From Oceanicoccus sagamiensis (lineage in GTDB: Bacteria; Pseudomonadota; Gammaproteobacteria; Pseudomonadales; Dasaniaceae), in NCBI RefSeq assembly GCF_002117105.1, contig NZ_CP019343.1, forward strand, positions 1,984,001-2,048,000: a DNA stretch of 64,000 bases, written 5' to 3'. The translations under genes were made by a program, and so were the position numbers. The notes under the pieces were generated by a model, which worked only from the letters and a program-made list of their open reading frames with translations, was not told where the DNA came from and did no database searches. This document shows, in pieces, positions 8,792 to 17,966 of this stretch. The stretch's first letter is position 1. Every line of letters begins with the position of its first letter.

Positions 8792-9924
8792 ATGAACCCT
8801 ACCTCTGTTATTGCCGCGTCCTCAGTGATGCTGGCCATCTTATTAGTCACTGCAATCTATAATGTTAAAGGCGGTAACCGTTATGCTAATCGTGTTTTAG
8901 CCTTATTTGTTGCGATCTCTGCTCTATACCTTGCTTCACTGGTACCTTTGCATTCGGCATTGATGAGTGACTATCCGATGATTAGAGTGACCAATAGCCT
9001 GGTCTTTTTATTTGGGCCGCTGCTCTATAGCTATGTTAAAGCGATGACTATTCCCGGTTTCAAGCTGGGCCGGGCAGACCTGGTGCATATAGTGCCTTTT
9101 GTCCTGCTAGTGTTTATTGGCCTTTCAGCCTTTTGGCTGCCGGAGATGGTAACGACCAACGTTAGCCCACCAACACGGAAACCTGAAGTCTCTATCAGGG
9201 ACTCCATTGGTATTGTTTATTATGCCTTGCTAACACTTTATGGTTATCTCTCCGTCAGGTGTTTGCAGCAACACCGGGCCTCGATTCAAACTGAGTTCTC
9301 CAACCTTGAGGGCATTAGCCTGCGTTGGCTTTATATCCTGGTGATGATTACAGTGGCTATCGCTTCCCTGGGCTTGCTGATTGCTCTGGCCCGGGCCTTC
9401 ACGGATATTCAGTTCTGGCCACGGGGTATTTATTCAATGACCCTGATGATTTCGATTTATTACCTGATTGCTTTTATGGGGATCACCCAGCCGCAAATTT
9501 TCGGTGCCACCGTTGCAGAGGCTCCAGCCGCCGCCAAGAGCGACAAACCACCCCCCAGTATCAAACCAGTAGCCTGACCGAACAGGAGGCCAACCAATAT
9601 TGGCAGAGCATCGGCCGCTATATGGAAGAGCAACAGCCCTACCTGGAAAATGAATTACGTATTGCGGACCTGGCCGATGGTCTCGGTATCGCCAGTAATC
9701 ACCTCAGCCAAATCCTTAATCAGCAGTCCGGCCAGAACTTCTATGAGTTTGTTAACGGCTATCGGGTTGCTGAGGCGCAGCGGCTATTGGATGCCCCGGA
9801 TTTAACTCACCTGACGATGGTGCAGGTTGCCATGGAAGCGGGCTTTAACTCTCAATCAGCTTTTTATAAGCATTTTAAAAATACAGTGGGTGTAACGCCC
9901 GCCCAGTACCGCCGTCAGCTGTAA
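8792..9924 (+). pseudogene. AraC-family regulator with N-terminal membrane domain, interrupted by a frameshift
   Basis: Residues 1-240 of the first frame contain about seven hydrophobic helices (for example SVMLAILLVTAIY, VPFVLLVFIGL and YILVMITVAIASLGLL). The frame then ends at 9577. The C-terminal AraC helix-turn-helix domain (LRIADLADGLGIASNHLSQ, FYEFVNGYRVAEAQRLL and VAMEAGFNSQSAFYKHFK) continues in the -1 frame to 9924. One base added in the C6 run at 9551-9556 would fuse the halves into a protein of about 377 residues, normal for 7TM-AraC regulators. This may be a sequencing error, phase variation or a real mutation. The gene lies upstream of the VPxxA-CTERM and SurE-like genes and might regulate them. 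Confidence 0.8.
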
Positions 9925-9960
9925 GTTCTTACGCAGTCTGGAAACAGGCCTTCAGCGTCC

Positions 9961-9982
9961 CTCCTGATTGCTAAATCAGGAG
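9961..9982 (+). terminator. Perfect 9-bp stem hairpin after the AraC gene
   Basis: CTCCTGATT and AATCAGGAG pair perfectly around a GCTA loop, 37 bases after the regulator's stop. No uninterrupted T tract follows immediately, so termination is only likely, not certain. Confidence 0.45.
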
Positions 9983-10097
9983 CTATTGTGCTTATTTTGA
10001 TACTTTTTCTCTCTCGTTTTATAAAGCGGGAGGCTTCTGCATGCCTCGGACAGTAGATTGTGACCCTCAACCAGAATAATAAAGAGGAGAACATTCT

Positions 10098-10625
10098 ATG
10101 AAGAAAGCTTTAGTAGCACTTTCGGCCGCAGGTCTATTGGTGCCACAGGCCAATGCTGCCCAGTACACTCTGGATAGCTGGTCTACCGCCAATATTATTG
10201 CCGCTCCCTTCTCCCATAACGAAGGGGCAGGGTTGTTGTCGGGGGACACCCGGCTGACGGGTTATATCAGCCTCAGCAGCGATACATTTTTGGGTATCGA
10301 GTACTCAGCGTACTGGGATATTGATCTGATCTCGGCAACGATTACCGCTACGGATGTCAGCTGCGCAAGGTCGACATCTGCCATAGCAGCCGGTGCGTCA
10401 GGCAGTAGCTGTAGTAGGGATGGGGTGGATTTCTTTGCCGAGGGCAGTACCACCGCTATCCGTATTTCGGTAGACCAGCTAAACCGGCAAACCTTATTGA
10501 GTTGGCAGACCACCGACTCGCTGTTTTCCCAGTACGACTTTCGGGTCTCTCAGGTGCCCGTTCCTGCCGCCGCCTGGCTATTCAGCTCCGCCCTGTTGGG
10601 TTTAGTGGGCTTAAAACGACAGTAA
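10098..10625 (+). CDS. VPxxA-CTERM sorting-signal protein
   Basis: A 175-residue secreted protein with a signal peptide ending ANA (residue 20) and a strong GAGGAG ribosome-binding site. The C-terminus carries the PEP-CTERM-type sorting tag: VPVPAAAW, a hydrophobic helix (LFSSALLGLVGL) and the basic end KRQ. Such proteins are cleaved and anchored or released by an exosortase. The body has two cysteines (VSCARS and SSCSR) and no named domain. It is followed 24 bases later by the exported SurE-like gene, probably in one operon. The exosortase gene is not in this window. Confidence 0.8.
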   Translation: MKKALVALSAAGLLVPQANAAQYTLDSWSTANIIAAPFSHNEGAGLLSGDTRLTGYISLSSDTFLGIEYSAYWDIDLISATITATDVSCARSTSAIAAGASGSSCSRDGVDFFAEGSTTAIRISVDQLNRQTLLSWQTTDSLFSQYDFRVSQVPVPAAAWLFSSALLGLVGLKRQ

Positions 10626-10649
10626 TCAATCAATGAGAAAGGTATTATT

Positions 10650-11594
10650 ATGAACACAAGCAATGTTTTTTCGACTGTTTTAATCGCCGCCGCACTGGCT
10701 CAACCGGCCAGCGCTTTGGACATATTACTCACCAATGATGATGGCTATGACTCTACGGGGGTGAATGCCCTCTATGACAGCCTGGTCGCTGCTGGTCACC
10801 ATGTCACTCTGGTTGCTCCCATGACCAACCAATCCGGCAAGAGTATGTCCTTCAACTCAGGCTTTGGTGCAGAGGTAGCGTTTCAGCAATTAGCTGACCC
10901 CAATCAGTATTTTCTAGAGGGTACTCCGGTGGATACCATCAATGCAGCCACCAGTGTCTTGCTGGCTGATAATCTGCCAGATCTTGTGATCTCTGGCGCA
11001 AACCACGGCCAGAATGTTGGCCCGATTAGCAATAGCTCCGGTACTGTGGGTGCGGCGTTGCGGGCCTTGCAGATGAATATCCCGGCGATTGCTGTCAGTG
11101 TGGGGCTGGGTGGCCAGCCTGAGCACTATCAGGCTGCGGCAGAGTTTTTAGTGACCGTGATTGACCAGCTGACGGTAGATGAAGCAGCGGTATTACCTTG
11201 GTGGTGCTCTTATGTGCCTACGCATCTATTATGTTCAACGGCAGCGGGTACCATCAACTTACCGAGCAGAACCGGCTTGAATATTAACTACCCGTCGCTG
11301 TCGGTGGAGGATATTGCTGGGGTCGCTTATACCCGAGTCAGTACCTATAGCTCGATTGGTTTTACCTTTAGAGGAGATCCAGCGTCGGGCACACTACAAA
11401 CAGGTATCACTTTTGGTGCTGCAACACCTACTGAGACCGAAGAGTATGAGGATACAAGGATGCTGGAAAAAGGCTTTGTCACGATTTCACCGATCAACCC
11501 GGATTTAAATGCTGATCTTCAGGGGCAGTCGATGACTCGCTATAAGCTGGGTGATTTGATTACAGAGGATGAAATTTTCGGCCCGGCTCGATAG
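10650..11594 (+). CDS. Exported SurE-like 5'/3'-nucleotidase
   Basis: A 314-residue protein with a signal peptide ending in ASA (residue 22) directly before the SurE active-site strand LDILLTNDDGYDS, whose adjacent aspartates bind metal. SurE motifs continue with VTLVAPMTNQSGKS, FLEGTPVDTINAA, PDLVISGANHGQN and the GTVGAA stretch. Cytoplasmic SurE has about 250 residues. This form is longer and secreted, and carries extra cysteines (WWCSYVPTHLLCS). It would hydrolyse nucleoside or other phosphomonoesters outside the cytoplasm, perhaps for phosphate scavenging. Substrate preference is not readable. Confidence 0.85.
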   Translation: MNTSNVFSTVLIAAALAQPASALDILLTNDDGYDSTGVNALYDSLVAAGHHVTLVAPMTNQSGKSMSFNSGFGAEVAFQQLADPNQYFLEGTPVDTINAATSVLLADNLPDLVISGANHGQNVGPISNSSGTVGAALRALQMNIPAIAVSVGLGGQPEHYQAAAEFLVTVIDQLTVDEAAVLPWWCSYVPTHLLCSTAAGTINLPSRTGLNINYPSLSVEDIAGVAYTRVSTYSSIGFTFRGDPASGTLQTGITFGAATPTETEEYEDTRMLEKGFVTISPINPDLNADLQGQSMTRYKLGDLITEDEIFGPAR

Positions 11595-11608
11595 CAAAAG
11601 CTTCATGG

Positions 11609-11667
11609 GCCTGCTCAATATCCGGGTTAGAGCAGGCATTTGTGCAGGGCTGTTTTTATAGCCCTGC
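11609..11667 (+). terminator. Two tandem hairpins after the SurE-like gene
   Basis: GCCTGCTC/GAGCAGGC (11609-11616 with 11630-11637) and GCAGGGCT/AGCCCTGC (11644-11651 with 11660-11667, loop rich in T) are perfect 8-bp stems just after the stop. They probably end transcription of the CTERM-SurE operon, although the T tract lies inside the second loop. Confidence 0.5.
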
Positions 11668-11795
11668 TTAGCCGCTGAAGTGATTGCCGGTTTGACTCTG
11701 TGTAGATTAGCCCCGCTGCGTCCACGGCATAAATCATTGCTATCGCATAGGCTAACCGTGATAGCGTCCTGGGTAGCGACCTGATGATGAGGCCC

Positions 11796-12353
11796 TTACT
11801 CCTCAGGTAAAGAAAAGCCGGGTATCTCGTTTACAATGGCGGCAACATAGGTACGTGTTAACGCCTCTCTTTCTTCTGTGGTTCTATCTTTGACAATAGC
11901 GCTGACCACACCTCGCCAGACCGTTTTCTTAGTGGCTGGGTCTACCAGGTCGACAATCAGCGTGCCCTCAGTATATTGCCTGACATCTACACTGGTACCG
12001 CCCGAGTAGCCGTAGGGGCGTGCGTAACCATAGTGATTATCATAACTGGTAATACGGGTCTTATCCTGAGTAACGACGTGGTAGGTGATCCAGATATCAG
12101 CCTGTCGGGATGGTGCCAGCTCGACGCCTCGAAGGTTCATTTCAGCTTCGGCCGCGCGTCTAAAGCGCTGGTCCGCCAGATCACCAACATCGATAGTATT
12201 GATGCCCGCTTCTTCTCTGGGTGGTTGGTAATAGCTTTTAATATCACTGAAGTCATATTCAGGGTTGTAATCAACGCTGACCGAAGGCGTTGAGCTACAG
12301 GCGGCTAATAGGCAAGCGAAAAATAATACAGCTATTTTCCTGGTGGTTCTCAT
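11796..12353 (-). CDS. DUF4136 lipoprotein
   Basis: A 185-residue predicted lipoprotein: the lipobox LLAAC places the acylated cysteine at residue 19, followed by SSTPSVSVDYNPEYDFSDIKSY, the usual DUF4136 opening (mature N-terminus, then D-F-x-x-xKTY). The middle includes ADIWITYHV and the C-terminus ends with a short helix (TRTYVAAIVNEIPGF). Family members are periplasmic or outer-membrane proteins of unknown function. The gene is monocistronic and divergent from the DUF1302 gene. Confidence 0.85.
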   Translation of the reverse strand: MRTTRKIAVLFFACLLAACSSTPSVSVDYNPEYDFSDIKSYYQPPREEAGINTIDVGDLADQRFRRAAEAEMNLRGVELAPSRQADIWITYHVVTQDKTRITSYDNHYGYARPYGYSGGTSVDVRQYTEGTLIVDLVDPATKKTVWRGVVSAIVKDRTTEEREALTRTYVAAIVNEIPGFSLPEE

Positions 12354-12787
12354 CAGTCTATTCCTTATTGATTAAATGATCTGGGTACACAGTCTTGGTT
12401 GCTAAAGAAAAACCTGGCAACTAATACACTGCCGTAAAACGACTAAGGTATCAGGAATACGTATTATTGGTAGTATTAATTAATAAGTAGGGGGGCGCTT
12501 TGGTTAATGGTAATAAAAACCAGGAAGCTGGAGATAATGAGAGAGAAATCATTTTACCTTTATTATTCGTAAAGTGTATGCCGATCGAGGAGCATTTGAT
12601 AAAAACATTCGCTGGTTTTTTCTAGTGAAAATCATGACGCTCAGCCTTTGAACCCCTATATTTTTATCGCTCTAACGGTTTGCTTAAGGTCTTGCTTATC
12701 AATCACGGCAATTCGGCTATACTCTTTAAAGCAGGTTTTAAAGCTGGTTCGCCGTGGTATCACTCAGCATAATCCAGGACATAATCC
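12354..12787. other. Intergenic region between divergent DUF4136 and DUF1302 genes
   Basis: This 434-base stretch is AT-rich and shows no credible coding region. It must hold promoters for both flanking genes. The only distinct element seen is the -10-like sequence at 12716-12728. Confidence 0.5.
12716..12728 (+). promoter_or_regulatory. Putative -10 region of the DUF1302 gene, shared with the porin gene
   Basis: GCTATACTCTTTA is identical to 2657-2669. TATACT (12718-12723) is a good -10 hexamer about 65 bases before the start codon. No well-spaced -35 is evident. Confidence 0.35.
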
Positions 12788-14698
12788 ATGATAAACAAAC
12801 AACCGCAGTTGGTCTGGGTCTGGCTTGTCGCTATCTCCCTTCCCATGAATGCGGCTGCGTTTGATTATCGTGACGCGGATACCGGTATCGAAGTCTTATT
12901 CGATTTTGAAGCGGCCTACGGTTTTCGCATGCGTACCGAGGACACTGACTTAAGCCTGGTTTCGCCCGCCCATGGCGGTACTCGACTAGCCGCGGGCAGG
13001 AGCGGTAACCTGGATGACGGCACGCTTAACTATGATAAGGGTGAGCTGGTCTCCAATATGTTTCGTGCCACGGGGGAGTTGACGGTTGGCTGGCGCAATT
13101 TGGGCCTCTTTATACGTGGCTATGCATTTTACGATTATGAAAATGAGCGCAATGACAGAGAGCGAACCGAACTGGGCAAGGTGGCACTTGATCAGGTAGG
13201 CAGCGATGCCGAATTGCTGGATGTCTATCTCAGTGCACGATTTACCGTATCGGAAGTGCCTTTGCATTTACGGTTGGGCGATCAGGTAGTCACCTGGGGG
13301 GAGAGCCGTTTCTTTCCCGGTAGTGGCGTTGATGTTGCCAACCCCATGAATATTCCATTGTATCAACAGCCGACCAGCACCCTGCGTGACTTACGTAAGC
13401 CAGTGGGCATGCTATGGGGCACCGCCCAGATTACTCCCCAGCTCATTATCGAAGCTTACTACCAATATGATTGGGAGGAGAGCGAGCTACCTGCCAGTGG
13501 CACTTATTTTTCAAGCAACGACGCAGCACCGCAGGATGGTGCATTTATTCAGGCTGAGGGCTTTGCCAGTCAATTTGGTACTAACCTCAGTGAGTTTTAT
13601 GGCATCCCTGCAGAGACGCTGGAAGCGGTTGGTATTCAGGCCTTTGATCCCAATTTTTATCAGGTTACCCAGCGCCTGCCCGATGATAGTGCCAGTGATA
13701 GCGGGCAGTTTGGTGTCACCGTGCAAACCATATTAACTCACTTTAACGACTCAAAAATAGCACTGCACTATGCGCAGTATCACGCCAAGCTACCTTCTTT
13801 TGGTTTGGTTGGGCCTTCGCTGTCTAATTATGTCACCGGCTATTCAGAGCCCGGTATTGAAAAGCTTAAGCGCGAACTGATTCGAGAGGGGGCGGGCCCG
13901 GTCAAATCGACGGCCGCGGCTACGCTGACCCAGCTGAGCGCGGCACTCAACGATGCCTCTTTCTTTTATCAATATCCCGATGATATCGAGATGCTGGGGC
14001 TTAGCTTTAATACCACAACCATGGGTACTGGAACGGCTTACTTTGGTGAGGTTGCACATCACTTTGATGTCCCTATGCCTATCCATTCCGGTGACGTGCT
14101 GCCTGATATTATTCCGGGCGCCACTCGGGAAGATCCGCTACCACCCGTTGACCTCAACCAATTTACCCTTGCAGAACTGGCCACCGAGTATGCCAATGTT
14201 CGCATCGACCCGATTATCTATTTGGACAAAACATTCGCCTTGATCGGTGCTACCCAGTTTTTGGGTCCGCTATTAGGGGCCTCGCAAACCCTGGTGAATA
14301 TTGAATTTGCTTCGCTCACTATTTGGGATATGCCGGACAGGTCGGAACTGTTTCTCGCCGGTCCTGGTTTGGCGGTAACAGACTTTAAACCGCGCAGTGC
14401 GTTTGCCAGCAGTAGTTCCTGGGGATACCGTGTGGGTGGTGGCATGCAGTATAACAATGTCTATGGTGGCATTAACTTGCGCCCGCGTATCCTATGGGCA
14501 CATGATGTTTATGGTGTGAGCCCGGTGGGCGTCGGGCCTTTCCTTGAAGGCAGAAAAGCGCTGACCCTCGGGCTTCAGGCCGAATATCTTGCCCGCCTTA
14601 AACTGGATATTGCCTATACCCAATACTCCGGGGCGGACCAGTGGAACCTGATTAATGACCGAGACAATTTGAGTTTTAGTGTTCGTTATGACTTCTAA
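12788..14698 (+). CDS. DUF1302 family outer-membrane protein
   Basis: A 636-residue exported protein (signal peptide ending AAA near residue 24). Features of DUF1302 are present: an early beta-strand region, LRLGDQVVTWGESRFFPGSGVDVANPM, then YYQYDWEESELP, a long middle segment and a barrel-like C-terminus ending in phenylalanine (SFSVRYDF). DUF1302 genes are typically paired with DUF1329 genes in gammaproteobacteria that degrade steroids, lipids or hydrophobic compounds. Here the DUF1329 gene follows at once. A role in uptake or export of hydrophobic molecules across the outer membrane is the usual hypothesis. Confidence 0.85.
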   Translation: MINKQPQLVWVWLVAISLPMNAAAFDYRDADTGIEVLFDFEAAYGFRMRTEDTDLSLVSPAHGGTRLAAGRSGNLDDGTLNYDKGELVSNMFRATGELTVGWRNLGLFIRGYAFYDYENERNDRERTELGKVALDQVGSDAELLDVYLSARFTVSEVPLHLRLGDQVVTWGESRFFPGSGVDVANPMNIPLYQQPTSTLRDLRKPVGMLWGTAQITPQLIIEAYYQYDWEESELPASGTYFSSNDAAPQDGAFIQAEGFASQFGTNLSEFYGIPAETLEAVGIQAFDPNFYQVTQRLPDDSASDSGQFGVTVQTILTHFNDSKIALHYAQYHAKLPSFGLVGPSLSNYVTGYSEPGIEKLKRELIREGAGPVKSTAAATLTQLSAALNDASFFYQYPDDIEMLGLSFNTTTMGTGTAYFGEVAHHFDVPMPIHSGDVLPDIIPGATREDPLPPVDLNQFTLAELATEYANVRIDPIIYLDKTFALIGATQFLGPLLGASQTLVNIEFASLTIWDMPDRSELFLAGPGLAVTDFKPRSAFASSSSWGYRVGGGMQYNNVYGGINLRPRILWAHDVYGVSPVGVGPFLEGRKALTLGLQAEYLARLKLDIAYTQYSGADQWNLINDRDNLSFSVRYDF

Positions 14699-14717
14699 CA
14701 CCGTGAGAGAAAAATCG

Positions 14718-16070
14718 ATGCTGAAATTTTTTACCCCTTTGTTGGCCGTATTGCTACTGCCGACCGTGGTAGTTGCCAGCACAGTTGAGCAGAGTTCAGA
14801 GCTCACTCCGGTAGGTGCCGAGCGCAGCGGTAATGCGGCAGGAACCATCCCTCCCTGGAGTGGCGGTATCACTAGCCCAGTCGCTGGTTTTGTTAAAGGC
14901 AGTCATCACCTCGACCCCTTTGCGGATGATGTGGTGTTGTTCACCATCAGCGCGGACAATCAGCAAGCCTATGCCGACAATCTTACCGAAGGACAAAAGG
15001 CCTTGTTGCAGCAGTATCCCGATACCTGGCGTATGAATATCTACCCCAGCCGGCGCTCGGCAGCCTATCCAGAGTTTGTCTACAAAGCTTTCGAGACGAA
15101 TGCTTCAGCGTCGGTGCTTATTACTGAGGGCCGAGGGGGTGTTGAGAACAGCGTAGTGACGTCGCCTTTTCCTGTACCAACACAAGGTGTGGAAGTGATT
15201 TGGAATCATAACCTGCGCTGGCGAGGTATTCATATTACCGCTGTTGATGGTATGGCAGCCGTAACGCGCAGAGGTAACTACACACTTATTCTGCAAAATG
15301 TTGAGTGGGCAATTCCTTACGCTCTGCCCAGAGAAAAAGGTATTGAGGCACAGTATTCCAATATTCTATTGGCTTACAAAAGCAAAGTTTTTGCACCTGG
15401 ATTTATAACTGGTAGTGGGGCTTTGGCACTGGACTCTCTTAACCACAATAAGTCGCGGCGCGAGACATGGATTTATAGCCCCGATCTACGCCGAGTATTG
15501 CGCGCACCTTTTAGCGGCTATGACAATCCGACACAGAATAGTGACTCGCTGCGATTTAATGATGAGGGTGATATGTACAATGGTTCTCCGTCGCTATTTG
15601 ACTGGACACTGTTAGGCAAGCGGGAAATCTATATTCCCTATAATGCTTACCGCTTACACCAAGACACCTTACAGACGGAAGATATTTTAGCCAAAAAACA
15701 TATCAACCCCGAGCATGCGCGATATGAGCTGCATCGGGTTTGGGTCGTTGAAGGAACCTTAAAAAAAGATGAAAAGGCCCGGAGCCACAAGTATTCGCGT
15801 CGAGTATTTTATATCGATGAAGATAGCTGGCAAATTGCAGCCGCTGATAATTACGATAAAGAGGGTGTGTTATGGCGAACCTCTGAAGGCCATATGATAA
15901 ATTACTATGAAGTGCCCGTACCCTGGTACACATTACAGGTCTATTACGATCTGAAGCAAGGTCGTTATTTGGTAAATGGTTTGGACAATCAACGCAAGGC
16001 TCCTGTATTTGATAAGGATATTAACCCGCGATTGTTTGGTCCCAATGCCTTGGATTTTTACGTACGATAA
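14718..16070 (+). CDS. DUF1329 family exported protein
   Basis: A 450-residue protein. The ATG at 14718 is chosen because it follows GAGAGAAAAA and gives a clean signal peptide (FFTPLLAVLLLPTVVVAS). A longer frame open from 14679 would bury the leader and overlap the DUF1302 gene. Recognisable family segments are LTPVGAERSGNAAGTIPPWSGG at the mature N-terminus, SRRETWIYSPDLRRVLRAP and DWTLLGKREIYIPYNAY. DUF1329 proteins have a lipoprotein-localisation (LolB-like) fold and are thought to work with DUF1302 barrels. Only 19 bases separate the two genes, so they form an operon. Confidence 0.88.
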   Translation: MLKFFTPLLAVLLLPTVVVASTVEQSSELTPVGAERSGNAAGTIPPWSGGITSPVAGFVKGSHHLDPFADDVVLFTISADNQQAYADNLTEGQKALLQQYPDTWRMNIYPSRRSAAYPEFVYKAFETNASASVLITEGRGGVENSVVTSPFPVPTQGVEVIWNHNLRWRGIHITAVDGMAAVTRRGNYTLILQNVEWAIPYALPREKGIEAQYSNILLAYKSKVFAPGFITGSGALALDSLNHNKSRRETWIYSPDLRRVLRAPFSGYDNPTQNSDSLRFNDEGDMYNGSPSLFDWTLLGKREIYIPYNAYRLHQDTLQTEDILAKKHINPEHARYELHRVWVVEGTLKKDEKARSHKYSRRVFYIDEDSWQIAAADNYDKEGVLWRTSEGHMINYYEVPVPWYTLQVYYDLKQGRYLVNGLDNQRKAPVFDKDINPRLFGPNALDFYVR

Positions 16071-16090
16071 AAATTTTCTATGCCCGCGCT

Positions 16091-16128
16091 AGTTCAAGTT
16101 TGCTTTGATGGCTGAACAAGCTTGAACT
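16091..16128 (+). terminator. Hairpin after the DUF1302-DUF1329 operon
   Basis: AGTTCAAGTTTG pairs with CAAGCTTGAACT (11 of 12 positions) 21 bases after the DUF1329 stop. The next T-rich run (CTTTTTAC) is about ten bases away. It probably terminates the operon. Confidence 0.45.
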
Positions 16129-16281
16129 TGTGCCGCAGCTTTTTACTAGCTAGCAGTGAAAAACTGAAGCACTGAGACGTCGTGGGACTTGCCGAGGGTC
16201 AAAAATTGACCTCGACTGCATGTAGCTTCAGCCAGCTCTATCTATAATGGTAGTTAACATTTGAATAAAGGAGTTCTTTTG

Positions 16282-17859
16282 ATGAAGCAGTTTTTGCGAT
16301 CTTTAATGGTTAGCCTTACCTTGGTTTCTACCACCGCTTGTACCGCCGATTACGATATTGTGTTAACCAACGGACGAGTTATGGACCCGGAAACACAATT
16401 CGATGCAGTGCGTAATGTGGGTATTAAGGATGGGCTGATAGCGATTATCACTGAAGAGGCTATTTCAGGAGAGCAGGTCATTGATGCGACAGACCATGTG
16501 GTTGCCCCGGGTTTTATCGATACGCACACTCATGGTAGCGATAAATTTACCATCAAGATGAGTATGATGGATGGCGTGACGACCGGTCTTGACCTTGAGC
16601 TGGGAGCCATGAATGTTGGTGCCTGGTACCAGCGGGAAGCTGGCCAGTGGCCGATGAATTATGGTCAGGTGGTGTCACAGGAAATGGCCAGAATGATGGT
16701 GCACGATAAGCTTGATATTACCAAGCCTGTCGATACCAAAGATGTGTTTCCACTTCGGGCCCAAGCACTTGAGGATGGGGTTTCGGGGTGGTCTGTATCC
16801 GTCAGTAACCGCGATCAGATTAACCAAATCAGTAAAATTCTGGATGAAAACCTGCGTCAGGGTGCTCTGGGTGTAGGTTCAACGATTGGCTATGCCAGCA
16901 AAGGGATTAGTACCTATGAGATGTTCGACGCGCAACGAGTGGCAGCGCGTTATGGCAGACTCTCGGCAGTACACACCCGCTTTCACGGCTCGCCTCTTAC
17001 CCCTACCGAGTCCCAGCTTGCCTTCGCCGAGGTTTATACCAACGCGAGCGTACTGGAAGCTTCACTATTGGTCTGTCATGACAACGATACCGGCTGGTGG
17101 GAGATTGAAGAAAAGCTGGCGTTGGCCCGTAAGCTGGGCATGAATATGTGGGGCGAATACTACCCCTATACCGCAGGCTCTTCATCGATAGGCTCAGACT
17201 TTCTGGTACCAGAAATGTTAGAGGGAACATTGGGGTTGAAGTATAAGGAGGTTCTTTATGATCCCTCTCAGGATAAATTCCTCGACAAAAATGAATACTT
17301 ACAAATAGCTAAAGACGACCCCGGTAGAATAATTGTGGTTTATAATCCGCCGCGTAAAGAGTGGCTACCTCAGTGGTTACGTGTGCCGCATATGGTGGTC
17401 GCCAGCGATTCTATGTGGAGTGAAAACCCAGATTTTGGCTGGGATACCGACCCGGCATTATTTAGCGGGCATCCTCGTACATCCGGCACACACTCAACCG
17501 TGCTACAACTGGCCAGAGAAGAAGGGGTGGAACTTATGTTTACCTTATCTCAGTTGAGTTACTGGTCTGCGCTACATCTGGGTGATGCCGGTATCGAATC
17601 GATGCAAAAACGGGGACGATTGCAGGAAGGTATGGTTGCGGACATTGTTATTTTTAATCCTAAAACAGTCGCACCACAGTCCACCTATAAAGCCGGTACC
17701 AATGGTCTGCCGCCAATCGGTATCCCCCATGTTATTGTCAATGGCGAGTTTGTGAAAAAGGATAACAGTGCTACGGGTTCACTACCGGGTTTACCCATAC
17801 GCTATAAAGAGGAAGAAAAAGGGCGTTTCAAACCCATTGAAAATAGTGCTGTAAAATAA
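16282..17859 (+). CDS. Amidohydrolase-family lipoprotein (D-aminoacylase-like)
   Basis: A 525-residue protein. The ATG at 16282 lies 9 bases after an AAGGAG site. The N-terminus is a lipoprotein signal (SLTLVSTTAC, cysteine 21). The amidohydrolase metal site begins in APGFIDTHTHG (HxH), and downstream residues include AVHTRFHG and SGHPRTSGTHS. The order LTNGRVMDPETQFDAVRNVGIKDG matches N-acyl-D-amino-acid deacylases and amidohydrolase-3 proteins. The ends of the barrel and the small beta domain (GRLQEGMVADIVIFNP) are intact. Substrate unknown. It follows the DUF1302/1329 pair, but 211 bases and a hairpin separate them. Confidence 0.82.
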   Translation: MKQFLRSLMVSLTLVSTTACTADYDIVLTNGRVMDPETQFDAVRNVGIKDGLIAIITEEAISGEQVIDATDHVVAPGFIDTHTHGSDKFTIKMSMMDGVTTGLDLELGAMNVGAWYQREAGQWPMNYGQVVSQEMARMMVHDKLDITKPVDTKDVFPLRAQALEDGVSGWSVSVSNRDQINQISKILDENLRQGALGVGSTIGYASKGISTYEMFDAQRVAARYGRLSAVHTRFHGSPLTPTESQLAFAEVYTNASVLEASLLVCHDNDTGWWEIEEKLALARKLGMNMWGEYYPYTAGSSSIGSDFLVPEMLEGTLGLKYKEVLYDPSQDKFLDKNEYLQIAKDDPGRIIVVYNPPRKEWLPQWLRVPHMVVASDSMWSENPDFGWDTDPALFSGHPRTSGTHSTVLQLAREEGVELMFTLSQLSYWSALHLGDAGIESMQKRGRLQEGMVADIVIFNPKTVAPQSTYKAGTNGLPPIGIPHVIVNGEFVKKDNSATGSLPGLPIRYKEEEKGRFKPIENSAVK

Positions 17860-17895
17860 TAATTTACAGAACAGGCTGGGGAGCTATTAGCCCAA

Positions 17896-17965
17896 CTGTG
17901 GTTGGGCTGTGGTTGGGCTGTGGTTGGGCTGTAGTTGAACTGTATGTAGTTAGGCTGTAGTTGAA
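17896..17965. repeat. Short 11-bp tandem repeat between convergent genes
   Basis: CTGTGGTTGGG occurs three times exactly (17896-17928), followed by three diverged units (CTGTAGTTGAA twice and a longer variant between them). The array ends one base before the stop codon of the DUF4214 gene. Confidence 0.8.
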
Positions 17966-17966
17966 C

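Noticed and set aside
17896..17965. CRISPR-like array
   Set aside because: The units are 11 bp, contiguous, without spacers, and there are no cas genes.
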